64,000 nt of DNA, taken from Roseivivax sp. GX 12232 (lineage in GTDB: Bacteria > Pseudomonadota > Alphaproteobacteria > Rhodobacterales > Rhodobacteraceae). The stretch is taken from the NCBI RefSeq assembly GCF_021272185.1, contig NZ_JAJSEC010000001.1:372001-436000 (forward strand), in the 5' to 3' direction. Positions within the stretch are counted from its first letter, which is position 1, and every line of letters begins with the position of its first letter. The notes under the pieces are model-generated. The model had not been told where the DNA came from. It saw nothing but the letters and a program-made list of their open reading frames with translations, and did no database searches. Shown in pieces: positions 26,897-35,851 of the stretch. The position numbers and the translations under genes are program-made.

Positions 26897-27801
26897 TACT
26901 TCTCGCTTTCCACTAGGCCGCGGATGAACAGCCGCTGCATGCCGACCACGACGATCACCGGCGGGATCATCGCGAGGATCGAGGTCGCCATGATCACCGG
27001 CCAGTCGGCGATGTCGTCGCCCGAGGGGAACATCTGCTTGATGCCCATGACGATGGTGTTCATCGAGGGGTCGGTGGTGATGAGGAGCGGCCAGAGATAC
27101 TGGTTCCAGCCGTAGATAAACAGGATCACGAAGAGCGCGGCGATGTTCGTGCGGCTCATCGGCAGGAGGATGTCGAAGAAGAACCGCATCGGTCGCGCGC
27201 CGTCGACGCGGGCGGCCTCGGCCAGCTCGTCCGGCACGGTCATGAAGAACTGCCGGAAGAGGAAGGTCGCCGTGGCCGAAGCGATCAGCGGGAAAATCAG
27301 CCCCGAGTAGCTGTTCAGCATGCCGAAGCCCGCGACCACCTCGTAGGTCGGCACGATCCGCACCTCGACGGGCAGCATCAGGGTCAGGAAGATCAGCCAG
27401 AAGAAAAGCTGCCGCCCGGGGAAGCGGAAGTAGACGATGGCAAAGGCCGACAGGAGCGAGATCGCGATCTTGCCGAAGGCGATGCCCAGCGCCATCACGA
27501 GCGAATTGCCGAGCATCAGCGCCACCGGCGCGTTGATCCCCGAGGTCAGCGCGCGGGTGTAGTTCTCGATGAACTGGTCGCCTGGCAGAAGCGGCATCGG
27601 CGGCCGGGCGATCTCGGGCTGCGAGATGGTCGAGGCGACGAAGGCCAGCCAGATCGGGAAGAAGATGAACAACAGCCCGACGATCAGCCCGAGGTGGGTG
27701 AGCCAGAGGCCGGCGCCGCGGCGCTCGACCATGCCGTCGTGGTCGGCGCCGGGCGCCTTGACCGGCGGTGTCTCTGCGGCAAGGGCGTCACGGCCGGTCA
27801 A
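26896..27801 (-). CDS. ugpE: UgpE-type ABC transporter permease
   Basis: 301 residues; about six membrane segments and the EAA loop [32 protein letters not shown] that contacts the ATPase. A cytoplasmic N-terminal tail of ~35 residues precedes the first helix. Together with UgpA it forms the glycerol-3-phosphate channel. GTG/ATG overlap with ugpA at 27798-27801 shows coupling. Family membership is firm; the ligand is inferred from the operon order B-A-E-C and UgpB similarity. Confidence 0.88.
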   Translation of the reverse strand: MTGRDALAAETPPVKAPGADHDGMVERRGAGLWLTHLGLIVGLLFIFFPIWLAFVASTISQPEIARPPMPLLPGDQFIENYTRALTSGINAPVALMLGNSLVMALGIAFGKIAISLLSAFAIVYFRFPGRQLFFWLIFLTLMLPVEVRIVPTYEVVAGFGMLNSYSGLIFPLIASATATFLFRQFFMTVPDELAEAARVDGARPMRFFFDILLPMSRTNIAALFVILFIYGWNQYLWPLLITTDPSMNTIVMGIKQMFPSGDDIADWPVIMATSILAMIPPVIVVVGMQRLFIRGLVESEK

Positions 27802-28700
27802 TAGTGCACCCTCCGTTCGACGAAGCGGAACTGGATGATGGTCAGCACCGAGACGATGGCCAGCAGGATCACCGACTGCGCCGCCGAGGAGCCCAGGTCC
27901 TGCCCGACGAAGCCGTCGGCATAGACCTTGTAGACGAGGATCGTCGTGGCCTGCTGCGGCCCGCCCGAGGTGATCGTGTGGATCACGCCGAAGGTCTCGA
28001 AGAAGGCGTAGACCACGTTCACCACCAGCAGGAAGAAGGTGGTCGGCGAGAGGAGCGGGAAGACGATGGTGCGGAAGCGGGTCCAGAACCGCGCCCCGTC
28101 GATCGCTGCCGCCTCGATCACCGAGCGCGGGATCGACTGCAGCCCGGCGAGGAAAAACAGAAAGTTGTAGGAGATCCGCCCCCAGGCCGAGGCGATCACC
28201 ACAAGGCCCATGGCCTCGTTGTCGTTCAGCACGTGGTTCCAGTCGTAGCCCAGCACGCCCAGATACCAGGTCACCACGCCGACGCGGGTGTTGAACATGA
28301 AAAGCCAGAGCACGCCCGCCACCGCCGGCGCGACGGCATAAGGCCAGATCAGAAGCGTGCGATAGGTGCCCGAGCCCTTGATCAGCCGGTCCGCCAGCAC
28401 CGCGAGCCAGAGCGCCACGCCCATCGAGACCACGGTGACCAGCACCGAGAACACCGCCGTCGTCAGGAAGGAGGCCCGGTAATAGGGGTCGCCCAGCAGA
28501 TACTCGAAATTGCCCAGGCCCACGAATTTCATCGACAGGCCAAAGGGATCGGGGATGTAGAGCGACTGCCAGATCGCCTGCCCGGCCGGGTAGAAGAAGA
28601 AGACCGCGGTGATCACGATCTGCGGCAGGACCAGGAGGAGAGGCAGCCAGAGCCCCTTGAAGGTGACGCGCTTGTCCATGGCGGCCGGCGTCCCGGTCAC
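27798..28700 (-). CDS. ugpA: UgpA-type ABC transporter permease
   Basis: 300 residues from a GTG at 28700, or 293 from the ATG at 28679. Six membrane segments and the EAA loop [29 protein letters not shown] lies 11 bases upstream of the GTG, while the ATG has no ribosome site, but the GTG falls inside a hairpin, so the choice is open. Inner-membrane partner of UgpE. Upstream is ugpB, followed by the attenuator-like hairpin. Assigned as glycerol-3-phosphate type from operon order. Confidence 0.88.
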   Translation of the reverse strand: MTGTPAAMDKRVTFKGLWLPLLLVLPQIVITAVFFFYPAGQAIWQSLYIPDPFGLSMKFVGLGNFEYLLGDPYYRASFLTTAVFSVLVTVVSMGVALWLAVLADRLIKGSGTYRTLLIWPYAVAPAVAGVLWLFMFNTRVGVVTWYLGVLGYDWNHVLNDNEAMGLVVIASAWGRISYNFLFFLAGLQSIPRSVIEAAAIDGARFWTRFRTIVFPLLSPTTFFLLVVNVVYAFFETFGVIHTITSGGPQQATTILVYKVYADGFVGQDLGSSAAQSVILLAIVSVLTIIQFRFVERRVHY

Positions 28701-28710
28701 CCGGGACGCC
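28687..28710 (-). terminator. Post-ugpB hairpin overlapping the ugpA start
   Basis: Perfect 10-bp stem GGCGTCCCGG (28687-28696) with CCGGGACGCC (28701-28710), four-base loop. It sits 21 bases after the ugpB stop and covers the possible GTG start of ugpA. It may both reduce read-through and hinder translation of ugpA, setting the ratio of binding protein to permease. Confidence 0.55.
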
Positions 28711-28730
28711 GCTCCTATGTTGCTCTCAGA

Positions 28731-30035
28731 TCAGCGGGTGGACTGCTCGAAGCGGCGCAGCAGCTGGTCGCCGCGTTCCTTGGCGCTGTCGAGGGCGGCC
28801 TGGGCCTCCTTGTCGCCGGCCCAGACGGCCTCGAGCTCCTCGTCGATCACCGTGCGGATCTGGTCGAAGTAGCCCAGGCGGATGCCCTTGGAATTCGCCG
28901 TGGGCTCGTTCGCGGTCATCTGCGCGACCGCCACGTCGGTGCCGGGGTTCTCCTCGTAGAAGCCCTGCTCGCGGGTCAGCTCCGCGGCCGCGGAGGTGAT
29001 CGGCAGGTAGCCGGTGTCCTGGTGCCACTTGGCCTGGATCTCGGGGCTCGACAGGAAGTTCAGGAAGGCGGCGACGCCGTCGTAATCCGCCTCGTCGTGG
29101 CCTTCCATGACCCAGAGCGAGGCGCCGCCGATGATGGTGTTCTGCGGCGCGTCACCGGCCCCTTCCCAATAGGGCAGCGGACGGACGTCGAAGGCGAAAT
29201 CGGCTTCGGCCTTGATGCCCGCGTAGCCCGCCGAGCTTTCGGTAAAGAGCGCGCATTCGCCGCCGCGGAAGTTCGCCCCGCCCTCGTTGCGGCGGCCGGT
29301 GTAGATGAACTTGCCGTCCTGGGCCCATTCGCCCAGCGTCGAGATGTGCTTGACCTGCGCCGGGCCGTTCAGCTCGAGCGTGGCATCGGCGCCGGCAAAG
29401 CCGTTCTCCTGGCTGGCGAACGGCACGTTGTGATAGGCCGAGAGGTTCTCGAGGTGGATCCAGCTTTGCCAGGCGGTGGTCATCGGGCAGTCGACGCCCG
29501 CGTCCTTGAGCTGCGTCAGCACCTCGCCGACCTGGTCCCAGGTGGTCATCTCGGTGTCGGGGTCGATGCCCGCGCCCTCGAGCTTGTCGCGGTTCACCCA
29601 GAGGACCGGGGTCGAGGAGTTGAAGGGCATCGAGAGCATCTCGCCCTCGGTGGTGGTGTAGTAGCCCTTGACCGCGCCGATGAAGGCCTCGGGGTCGAAC
29701 TCGCCGCCCGCCATGACCTCGTGCACCGGGCGCACCGCGCCCTCGGCGGCCATCATGGTGGCGGTGCCCACCTCGAAGACCATCAGGACATGCGGCTGCT
29801 CGCCCGCGCGGAAGGCGGCGATGCCGGCGTTCAGCGTCTCGGAGTAATTGCCCTTGTGCGTGGCGGTGACGGTATAGGCGTCCTGGCTGTCGTTGAAGCT
29901 GGCGACCTGTTCGTCCACCAGCTCCCCGAGCCGGCCGGTGAAGGCGTGCCAGAATTGCACCTCGGTCTCGGCGAAGCTTGGCGTCGCCGTGCCCGCGACG
30001 GCCGTCAGGACCGCCGCCGAAATGATCTTGGTCAT
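28731..30035 (-). CDS. ugpB: UgpB-type solute-binding protein (sn-glycerol 3-phosphate)
   Basis: 434 residues, signal peptide MTKIISAAVLTAVAGTATPSFA, then a family-1 extracellular binding fold beginning EVQFWHAFTGRLGELVDEQVASFN, close to the UgpB pattern. Further family features: MPFNSSTPVLWVNRDKLEGAG and GGASLWVMEGH. Ribosome site GGGAGGAAAAG precedes the ATG. First gene of ugpBAEC; no ugpQ phosphodiesterase is present and no Pho box was recognised upstream, so phosphate control is uncertain. A palindrome lies 35 bases upstream. Confidence 0.88.
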   Translation of the reverse strand: MTKIISAAVLTAVAGTATPSFAETEVQFWHAFTGRLGELVDEQVASFNDSQDAYTVTATHKGNYSETLNAGIAAFRAGEQPHVLMVFEVGTATMMAAEGAVRPVHEVMAGGEFDPEAFIGAVKGYYTTTEGEMLSMPFNSSTPVLWVNRDKLEGAGIDPDTEMTTWDQVGEVLTQLKDAGVDCPMTTAWQSWIHLENLSAYHNVPFASQENGFAGADATLELNGPAQVKHISTLGEWAQDGKFIYTGRRNEGGANFRGGECALFTESSAGYAGIKAEADFAFDVRPLPYWEGAGDAPQNTIIGGASLWVMEGHDEADYDGVAAFLNFLSSPEIQAKWHQDTGYLPITSAAAELTREQGFYEENPGTDVAVAQMTANEPTANSKGIRLGYFDQIRTVIDEELEAVWAGDKEAQAALDSAKERGDQLLRRFEQSTR

Positions 30036-30069
30036 AGTCTTTTCCTCCCTATGCCGGATGCTTCCGAGC

Positions 30070-30089
30070 TTTTGACCGCCCGATCAAAA
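30070..30089. promoter_or_regulatory. Palindrome upstream of ugpB, possible operator
   Basis: TTTTGA (30070-30075) and TCAAAA (30084-30089) with an 8-base GC spacer, 35 bases upstream of the ugpB start. Symmetry and position suggest an operator, but no regulator gene is adjacent and it does not resemble a Pho box. Confidence 0.3.
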
Positions 30090-30227
30090 ACACCCGCCCC
30101 GAAGCAGTAGCGGAGAACGGGAGCGTCGCGCAAGAGAGGCGGGTTTTGGTTGCAAGGATTTGGCGCCGGGGAGGATGGCGCGGCGCGGGCAGTTCGGCGG
30201 CCAAGGCGCTGGCAATGCGCGATAAAT

Positions 30228-30256
30228 CGCGCGGACCCGGAGGCCGGGCCCGCGCG
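30228..30256 (-). terminator. Probable terminator of the NTF2-like gene
   Basis: CGCGCGGACCCGG (30228-30240) pairs with CCGGGCCCGCGCG (30244-30256) over 12 of 13 positions, loop AGG, 18 bases after the stop of the NTF2-like gene on the minus strand. A second palindrome, GCGCGAT-AA-ATCGCGC, overlaps its outer edge (30217-30232). Only a weak T-rich tail is present. Confidence 0.5.
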
Positions 30257-30274
30257 TGTCGCGTGAGGTGGGGA

Positions 30275-30844
30275 TCAGTTCAGGTTGCCGGCGTAATCGT
30301 CGATCGCGATGGTCAGCTTGGAGAAGGTCCAGACCCCCTGCCCGTTCTTCTCCAACTCGCCGTCATAAAGCACCGAGGAGCCGACGCTCAGCCCGTCGGC
30401 GGCCACCAGGACGATTCCGTAAGCCAGCGCATGGGCGCTGTCCTCGGAGGCTTCCTCGACGATGAAATTGGTGATCGAATGGCGCCGCTGGTCGCCCTGC
30501 TGGCCGAGCGTCGCGTCGACGTATTCGGCAATGGCCTCGGGGCCGGTGAAGCTGGCGATCGGCTCGGCGCTGCCGAGCGTCGCGACCAGGGAGCCCTCTT
30601 CGGCAAAGAGCGAGGACAGGAGGTCGCTGCGGCCCTCGTCGTAATAGAGCCCCCAGCGGATGAAGGCTTCCTCGATCTGCCGCAGGTCGCCGGCCTCCAG
30701 GGCGGAGAGATCGGCCGCGCCATGCGGTTCGAGCGACACCAGCCCGCCGGCGCTGGCCCAATGCTGGGGCGGGAAGGTCTCCGCCAGGGCCGGCGCCGAA
30801 GTCAGGCTCGCGGCCAGCACGGAGAGAAGAATTCGGGAGTTCAT
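30275..30844 (-). CDS. Secreted SnoaL/NTF2-like protein
   Basis: 189 residues from the ATG at 30844 (AGAGGTG ribosome site five bases upstream). The frame is open further upstream but through the AT-rich promoter region, without coding character. Residues 1-21 (MNSRILLSVLAASLTSAPALA) are a signal peptide. The mature part resembles the cone-shaped SnoaL/NTF2-like fold: IEEAFIRWGLYYDEGRSDLLSSLFAEEGSLVATLG and ITNFIVEEASEDSAHALAYGIVL. Such proteins include small enzymes and binding proteins; the substrate is not predictable. It stands alone between ugp and ggt operons. Confidence 0.65.
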   Translation of the reverse strand: MNSRILLSVLAASLTSAPALAETFPPQHWASAGGLVSLEPHGAADLSALEAGDLRQIEEAFIRWGLYYDEGRSDLLSSLFAEEGSLVATLGSAEPIASFTGPEAIAEYVDATLGQQGDQRRHSITNFIVEEASEDSAHALAYGIVLVAADGLSVGSSVLYDGELEKNGQGVWTFSKLTIAIDDYAGNLN

Positions 30845-31116
30845 CAAGGCACCTCTAAAATATTTGGACGAGTCTTTTGTATATTTTTGAAATGTCTTGA
30901 GTCCACGAAATCTTTGAGTAGATACGCAGGGGGCTTGCCTGCGGGTCGCGCAAGACCGCCGCACGGCGGGGCGCGCCGTCGGCCATGACGGCACAAGCCG
31001 CCCCGCACCGGAGGCGGTCATCGGTCTGTTTTTAGAAGAAGAAACAGCGCCGGTGCCGTGTCGATCAGTCCCGGAGGACCGCGGAACTTTTCACCGCACC
31101 GAAAGCTGCGCCACGT

Positions 31117-31151
31117 GGCGAGGGCGAGGAACATCGCCCCTCGCCCTCACC
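31117..31151 (-). terminator. Probable terminator of the tct-ggt operon
   Basis: GGCGAGGGCGAGG (31117-31129) pairs with CCTCGCCCTCACC (31139-31151) at 12 of 13 positions, 12 bases beyond the ggt stop on the minus strand. A T-tract is lacking, so it may also work as an mRNA 3'-end structure. Confidence 0.55.
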
Positions 31152-31162
31152 ACGCGCCCTGT

Positions 31163-32758
31163 TCAGAAGCCCGCCGCGAGGCCGTCTTTGCGCGGGTCGG
31201 AGCCCGCCGCGTAGCCGCCGCCGGGCAGGCGGCGGATCAGCTGGGCGCCGCCGAAGCCGAAGGCGCTGTCGGGGGCCTCGACCTTGATCGCATGGCCCAT
31301 CTCGGCGAGCCGCGCGCGGGTGGTCTCGGGCATGGCGTCCTCGACCGCCACCTCGGCGCCCGCGACGAAGCGCCAGCGGGGGGCGTCGATGGCGCTCTGC
31401 ACGTCCTGGCCCCAGAGCCCGCAGCGCAGCATCATCTGCACGTGGCCCTGCGCCTGCATCGGGCCGCCCATGACGCCGAAGCTCATCTCGGGCGCGCCGT
31501 TGCGGGTCACGAAGCCGGGGATGATGGTGTGGAAGGGCCGCTTGCCGGGGGCGACCTGGTTCGGATGCCCGTCCTCCAGCGTGAAGCCCGCGCCGCGGTT
31601 CTGCAGGCTGATCCCGGTCTCCGGCACCACCACGCCCGAGCCGAAGCCCGAGTAGTTCGACTGGATGAAGGAGACCATCATGCCGCTGGCATCCGCGGTG
31701 GTCAGATAGACCGTGCCGCCGTGCTTGGGCGCGCCGGGGCCGTGGTCCTGGGTGCGCGCGGGGTCGATATGGGCGGCGCGCGCCTTGAGGTAGACCGGGT
31801 CGATCAGCGCCTCGACCGTTGGGTCGGTCATATGCGCCTGGTCGGCGACATAGGCGTGCAGATCGGCGAAGGCGAGCTTGGTCGCCTCGATCTGCAGGTG
31901 CAGGGCTTGCGGGTCGTCGGCCTCGAGCTCGCGGATGCCGGTGTGCTCCAGCATGCCCAGCGCCATGAGCGCGGCGATGCCCTGCCCGTTCGGCGGGATC
32001 TCGTGCAGGCGCTCCTCGCCGAAGCCGGTCTCGATGGTGCCGCACCACTCGGGGCGATGGGCGGCCAGGTCCTCGGCGCTGAGCGCGGCGCCATGTTCAC
32101 CGGCAAAGGCGGCGATCTTCTCGGCCAGCTCACCCTCGTAGAAGGCGCGGCCCTGGGTCTCGGCGATGAGCCGCAGGCTGCGGGCCTGGGCGGGGTTGGC
32201 GAAGCGCTCGCCCGCCCGGGGCGCGCGGCCGCCGGGCATGAAGGCCTGGGCGAAGCCGGGCTGCTCCGAAAGCATCTCGGCCCCGCGCTGCCAGAGCGCG
32301 CCGATCACCGGGGAGACGTTGAAGCCGCCCTCGGCATAGCCGATGGCCGGGGCCATGACGGTCTCGAGGTCGAGCGCGCCGAAGCGGTCGATCAGCGCCA
32401 CCCAGGAGGCGACGGCCCCGGGCACGGTCACGCTCTCCCAGCCCCGGAAGGGGATCTCGGAGCGGCCGGCGAAACGCTCGGGCGTCCAGCCCGCGGGCGC
32501 GGCGCCCGAGGAGTTCAGCCCGTGCAGCTCCTGCCCGTCCCAGAGGATGGCGAAGCCGTCCGAGCCGAGCCCGCAGCCGGTGGGTTCGACCACCGTCAGC
32601 ACCGCCGCGGCGGCGATCGCCGCATCGACCGCGTTGCCGCCCTTGGCGAGCATGGCGACCCCGGCCTGCGCCGCCAGCGGATGCGAGGTGGCGACGACAT
32701 TCTCGGCCAGGACCGGAGAGCGGCGCGAGGGATAGAGGGCATCGTGGCGGAAATTCAT
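31163..32758 (-). CDS. ggt: Gamma-glutamyltransferase-family hydrolase without signal peptide
   Basis: 531 residues, an Ntn hydrolase of the gamma-glutamyltransferase family. The autoprocessing and catalytic threonine is Thr349 in HGGTVYLT; PTGCGLGSDGFA, NGQGIAALMAL and FGVMGGPMQAQGHVQMMLR are family motifs. Start ATG overlaps the tctA stop (ATGA). The N terminus (MNFRHDALYPSRRSP) has no signal peptide, unlike secreted GGTs, so it should act in the cytoplasm on a compound brought in by TctABC, releasing glutamate or another acyl group. Members of this family also act as cephalosporin or other acylases, so the real substrate may not be glutathione. Confidence 0.85.
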   Translation of the reverse strand: MNFRHDALYPSRRSPVLAENVVATSHPLAAQAGVAMLAKGGNAVDAAIAAAAVLTVVEPTGCGLGSDGFAILWDGQELHGLNSSGAAPAGWTPERFAGRSEIPFRGWESVTVPGAVASWVALIDRFGALDLETVMAPAIGYAEGGFNVSPVIGALWQRGAEMLSEQPGFAQAFMPGGRAPRAGERFANPAQARSLRLIAETQGRAFYEGELAEKIAAFAGEHGAALSAEDLAAHRPEWCGTIETGFGEERLHEIPPNGQGIAALMALGMLEHTGIRELEADDPQALHLQIEATKLAFADLHAYVADQAHMTDPTVEALIDPVYLKARAAHIDPARTQDHGPGAPKHGGTVYLTTADASGMMVSFIQSNYSGFGSGVVVPETGISLQNRGAGFTLEDGHPNQVAPGKRPFHTIIPGFVTRNGAPEMSFGVMGGPMQAQGHVQMMLRCGLWGQDVQSAIDAPRWRFVAGAEVAVEDAMPETTRARLAEMGHAIKVEAPDSAFGFGGAQLIRRLPGGGYAAGSDPRKDGLAAGF

Positions 32759-34269
32759 GGCGCAGTCCTTTCTGCGGTCTTTTTGGCTTTTGCGGATTTC
32801 AGATGCGCGCGCACCGCCCAGGCGACCGAGGCCACGGCCGCGATCAGGAAGATCAGGCTCACCGGCCGGGTCAGGAAGAGCGTCCAGTCGTCGTTGGTCA
32901 TCAGCGCCCGGCGCAGGTTGGTCTCGGCGATGGGGCCGAGGATCACCCCCAGGACCAGCGGCGCCAGCGGGTAGTCGAGCGCGCGCAGCGCGTAGCCGAA
33001 GAGCCCGATGAAGCCGAGAAGGTAGAGGTCCGTCACCCGGTTGTTGAGCGCGAAGGAGCCCACCACGCAGCAGACCAGCACCACCGGCACGACGACCCAT
33101 TTTGGCACTTCCGCGACGCGCAGGAAGGCGCGCATCGACAGCACGCAGACCACGAGCATCATGAAGCTCGCGACCACCATGGCGATGAACATCCCGTAGA
33201 CCAGGTCGGCGTTGTCCATGATCAGCCGCGGGCCGACCGAGATGCCGTGCACCATGAGCGAGGCCATGAGGATGGCGTCGACCGCCGAGCCGGGGATGCC
33301 CAGCGCGATCAGCGGGATCAGCCCGCCGCCGGCGGTCGCCGAATTGCCCGCCTCGGAGGCGACCACCCCGTCGGTGGTGCCGGTGCCGAACTTCTCGGGC
33401 GTCTTGGAGGCGCGCTTGGCCTGGTCGTAGGCCACGAGGTTGGCGATCGAGCCGCCCGCGCCCGGAAGCGCCCCGATCAGCACGCCCACGATGGAGGAGC
33501 GGATCAGGTTCACCGGCCGCATGAGGACCTCTTTCATCACCGAGAGCGTCTTGAAGTCGATCTCGCCGGTGACGAGCTTCTGGCCCGAGCGGATCTTGCC
33601 GGCGTCCTCGACCTCGGAGGCGAGCTGCGAGATCGCGAAGATGCCGATCAGCACCACCAGGAAGGGCAGGCCCGCGGCCAGCATGGTGACGTCGAAGTCA
33701 AAGCGCGGCCGCCCGAGGATCGGGTCGGTGCCCACGGTCGAGATCGCCAGCCCGATGAGCGCGGCGATGAGGCCCCGTTGCAGCGAATGGCCGACGAGGC
33801 TCGCCACGATGGTCAACGCGAAGACGATCAGCGAGAAATATTCCCAGGGCCCCAGCTTGACCGCGAAGATCGCCAAGGGCGGCGCCGCGACGATCAGCAC
33901 CGCGGTCGAGATCACCGTGCCGAAGAACGAGGCCCAAACCCCGATCGAGAGCGCGCGCCCGGGCTCGCCATTGCGCGACATCGGGAAGGCATCGAAGGTG
34001 GTGGCCACCGCCGAGGGCGTCCCGGGAATGCCCAGGAGCGCGGCCGAGATCAGCCCGCCGGTGTAGCCGCCCACATAGACCGACAGCATGACCGCGATGC
34101 CCTGCAGGGGCTCCATCGCGAAGGTCAGGGGCAGCGTCAGCACGATCGCCATGGTCACGGTGAAGCCCGGGATCGCCGCGGCGATGATCCCCGCGATGGA
34201 GCCCAGGAGCATGAAGATCAGCGTCTCGGCCGTCAGGATCTGGCCGGCGCCGAGGAGAAAGGCGTCCAT
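32755..34269 (-). CDS. tctA: Tripartite tricarboxylate transporter large permease (TctA)
   Basis: 504 residues, about eleven to twelve membrane segments, the usual TctA size. Diagnostic stretches: GSIAGIIAAAIPGFTVTMAIVLTLPLTFAMEP, LIPLIALGIPGSAVDAILMASLMVHGI and the P-loop-like GALPGAGGSIANLVAYDQAKRASKTPEKFGTG. Inner-membrane core of the TctCBA secondary transporter; overlaps ggt by four bases and follows tctB by three. Substrate unknown, probably a carboxylate such as citrate- or glutamyl-type acids. Confidence 0.92.
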   Translation of the reverse strand: MDAFLLGAGQILTAETLIFMLLGSIAGIIAAAIPGFTVTMAIVLTLPLTFAMEPLQGIAVMLSVYVGGYTGGLISAALLGIPGTPSAVATTFDAFPMSRNGEPGRALSIGVWASFFGTVISTAVLIVAAPPLAIFAVKLGPWEYFSLIVFALTIVASLVGHSLQRGLIAALIGLAISTVGTDPILGRPRFDFDVTMLAAGLPFLVVLIGIFAISQLASEVEDAGKIRSGQKLVTGEIDFKTLSVMKEVLMRPVNLIRSSIVGVLIGALPGAGGSIANLVAYDQAKRASKTPEKFGTGTTDGVVASEAGNSATAGGGLIPLIALGIPGSAVDAILMASLMVHGISVGPRLIMDNADLVYGMFIAMVVASFMMLVVCVLSMRAFLRVAEVPKWVVVPVVLVCCVVGSFALNNRVTDLYLLGFIGLFGYALRALDYPLAPLVLGVILGPIAETNLRRALMTNDDWTLFLTRPVSLIFLIAAVASVAWAVRAHLKSAKAKKTAERTAP

Positions 34270-34272
34270 GAT

Positions 34273-34779
34273 TTACCCTCTGGGCAGGAAGACGTTGAAG
34301 ACCTCGGCGAACAGCCAGTTCAAGCCGAAGGAAAACAGGAGCGACAGGACGATCAGCACCGCCATGGCGGATTTGGTCTTGGGGGCCAGCGCGAATTGCA
34401 GCACCGCCAGGAAGACCAGCGTCGCGATCGGGTAGCCGATCACCGGCATCGCGGCGAGATAGGCGCCGAGGCAGAGAAAGACCACGAAGACCAGCCGGCG
34501 CTCGCGCACCCAGGTGCCGAAGGCCGCGCCGAAGGCGGCATAGGCGCCCGCGGGCAGCCGCCGCAGGGTCTGCGCGATGGTGACCAGCAACAGCAGGATC
34601 AGGCAGCCGTGCACGATCATCGGGAAGGCCCCGGCGCCCAGCGTCTCGAAGCGTGAGCTCGGGATCCGCGTCGCCTCCCAGAAGAGGCCGGCGGAGGCCG
34701 CGAGCAGCGCGATGTAGGAAAGAAGCCGGGCGACCTCGCCCGGCTCCTTCCCCGTCAGTTGCGGCGTCTCCTCGCTCAC
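34273..34779 (-). CDS. tctB: Tripartite tricarboxylate transporter small permease (TctB)
   Basis: 168 residues with four membrane segments, as for TctB. The GTG start overlaps the tctC stop (GTGA). Typical middle segment IPSSRFETLGAGAFPMIVHGCLILL. Poorly conserved subunit, identified by size, topology and position between tctC and tctA. Confidence 0.85.
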   Translation of the reverse strand: MSEETPQLTGKEPGEVARLLSYIALLAASAGLFWEATRIPSSRFETLGAGAFPMIVHGCLILLLLVTIAQTLRRLPAGAYAAFGAAFGTWVRERRLVFVVFLCLGAYLAAMPVIGYPIATLVFLAVLQFALAPKTKSAMAVLIVLSLLFSFGLNWLFAEVFNVFLPRG

Positions 34780-35726
34780 GGAGCAAGCACCTCTGCGAGA
34801 CGGTTCACGGTCTCGTCGAGGCGGGTGAGGTAGTCCGCATAGGCCTCCTGGCCGCGGAACTGCACCTCGGCGCCGGCATTGTTGACCTGCTCGACGAAGG
34901 TCTCGTCCTCGGCCAGTTCCGCCAGCGCGGCCTCGAGACCGTCGCGGGCCTCGGCCGGGGCGCCCTTGGGCATGACGATGCCGCGGGTCACGGCCAGCTC
35001 CATGTCGGCGCCGAGCTCCTGGAAGGTCGGCACGTCGGGGGCCTGGGCCATGCGCTCGGGCGCGCCGGTGGCCAGGAAGACCAGGTCGCCGTTCTCGACG
35101 AACTGGCCGGCCGAGGAGATATCGCCGATGGCCACGTCGAGGTTGCCGCCGACCAGCGCGCGGATGCGCTCACCGGTGCCCTCGTAGCCGACGTAGTTGA
35201 ACTCGAGGTCGAAGGCTTCCTCGATCATCGCCGCGTGCAGATGCGGCACGCCGCCGAGGGTCACGCCGATCGAGACCTCGCCGGGGTTCTCCTGCGCGTA
35301 GCTCACGAACTCCTCGAAGGTCGCATAGGGCTGGTCGGCATTGGCGACCAGGAACTGCGGCGAGGCGGTCATCAGCGCGATCGGCTCGAAGTCGGACCAG
35401 GCCAGGTCGGTGATGCCGGTCACGGTGGCGGTCAGCAGGCCTTCGTGCACCTGCGAGATGGTGTAGCCGTCGGCCTCGCGCTTGGAGGCTTCGGTCAGGC
35501 CGACCGTGCCGCCGACGCCGGGCATGTTGATGACCGGCATCTCGGCGCCGAGGTAGGGCGAGACGTTGTTGGCCACGATCCGCATCAGCGTGTCGCTGCC
35601 GCCGCCGGGCGACCAGGGCACGATGAACTCGACGGGGCGCTCGGGGTAGGATTGCGCCTGGGCGCTGCCGGCCAGCGCGGCGACGGCAATCGCGGCGCTC
35701 GCGGCGATGCGGGGCAGGTGGATCAT
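34776..35726 (-). CDS. tctC: Tripartite tricarboxylate transporter binding protein (TctC/Bug family)
   Basis: 316 residues from the ATG at 35726, chosen because GGAGAG lies seven bases upstream and a signal peptide follows at once (MIHLPRIAASAAIAVAALAGSAQA); the longer frame upstream has no such signal. Mature protein starts SYPERPVEFIVPWSPGGGSDTLMRIVANNV, the classic Bug-family opening, and has PVINMPGVGGTVG and GVPHLHAAMIEEA. Captures a carboxylate in the periplasm for TctBA. Divergent from a LysR regulator. Confidence 0.92.
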   Translation of the reverse strand: MIHLPRIAASAAIAVAALAGSAQAQSYPERPVEFIVPWSPGGGSDTLMRIVANNVSPYLGAEMPVINMPGVGGTVGLTEASKREADGYTISQVHEGLLTATVTGITDLAWSDFEPIALMTASPQFLVANADQPYATFEEFVSYAQENPGEVSIGVTLGGVPHLHAAMIEEAFDLEFNYVGYEGTGERIRALVGGNLDVAIGDISSAGQFVENGDLVFLATGAPERMAQAPDVPTFQELGADMELAVTRGIVMPKGAPAEARDGLEAALAELAEDETFVEQVNNAGAEVQFRGQEAYADYLTRLDETVNRLAEVLAP

Positions 35727-35851
35727 GTCGGGTCTCTCCATGTTGCGACTGTCAGTGCTTCTTGGGTGTGAGGCCTCCCATAAAAGACAAGGGCGGCTTT
35801 CTCTAACGAAAATAATTTGCTCTTTTATCAAGCGTTGCTTAACTTGCCGCG
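35727..35851. promoter_or_regulatory. tctC-LysR divergent promoter region
   Basis: 125 bases, AT-richer than the surroundings, between divergent tctC and the LysR gene. It contains AAGC-GTT-GCTT (35830-35840), a perfect 4-bp-arm palindrome 11 bases before the LysR start, and TCTTTTATC/AAAAGACAAG-like inverted stretches. LysR regulators usually bind such a shared region and repress themselves while activating the divergent operon; the exact site is not established. Confidence 0.4.

Noticed and set aside
27768-30110. A plus-strand open frame of ~780 codons opposite ugpA and ugpB
   Set aside because: Antisense shadow: acidic/Arg-rich translation without motifs, while the minus strand encodes a full binding protein and permeases with correct starts and junctions.
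30217-30232. GCGCGAT-AA-ATCGCGC palindrome as an operator
   Set aside because: It overlaps the probable terminator hairpin at the 3' end of the NTF2-like gene and is far from any start, so it is more likely part of that structure.
32803-34656. A plus-strand open frame of ~617 codons opposite tctA and tctB
   Set aside because: Translation is D/H/R-rich low complexity, opposite codons of membrane segments; tctA and tctB motifs on the minus strand are definite.
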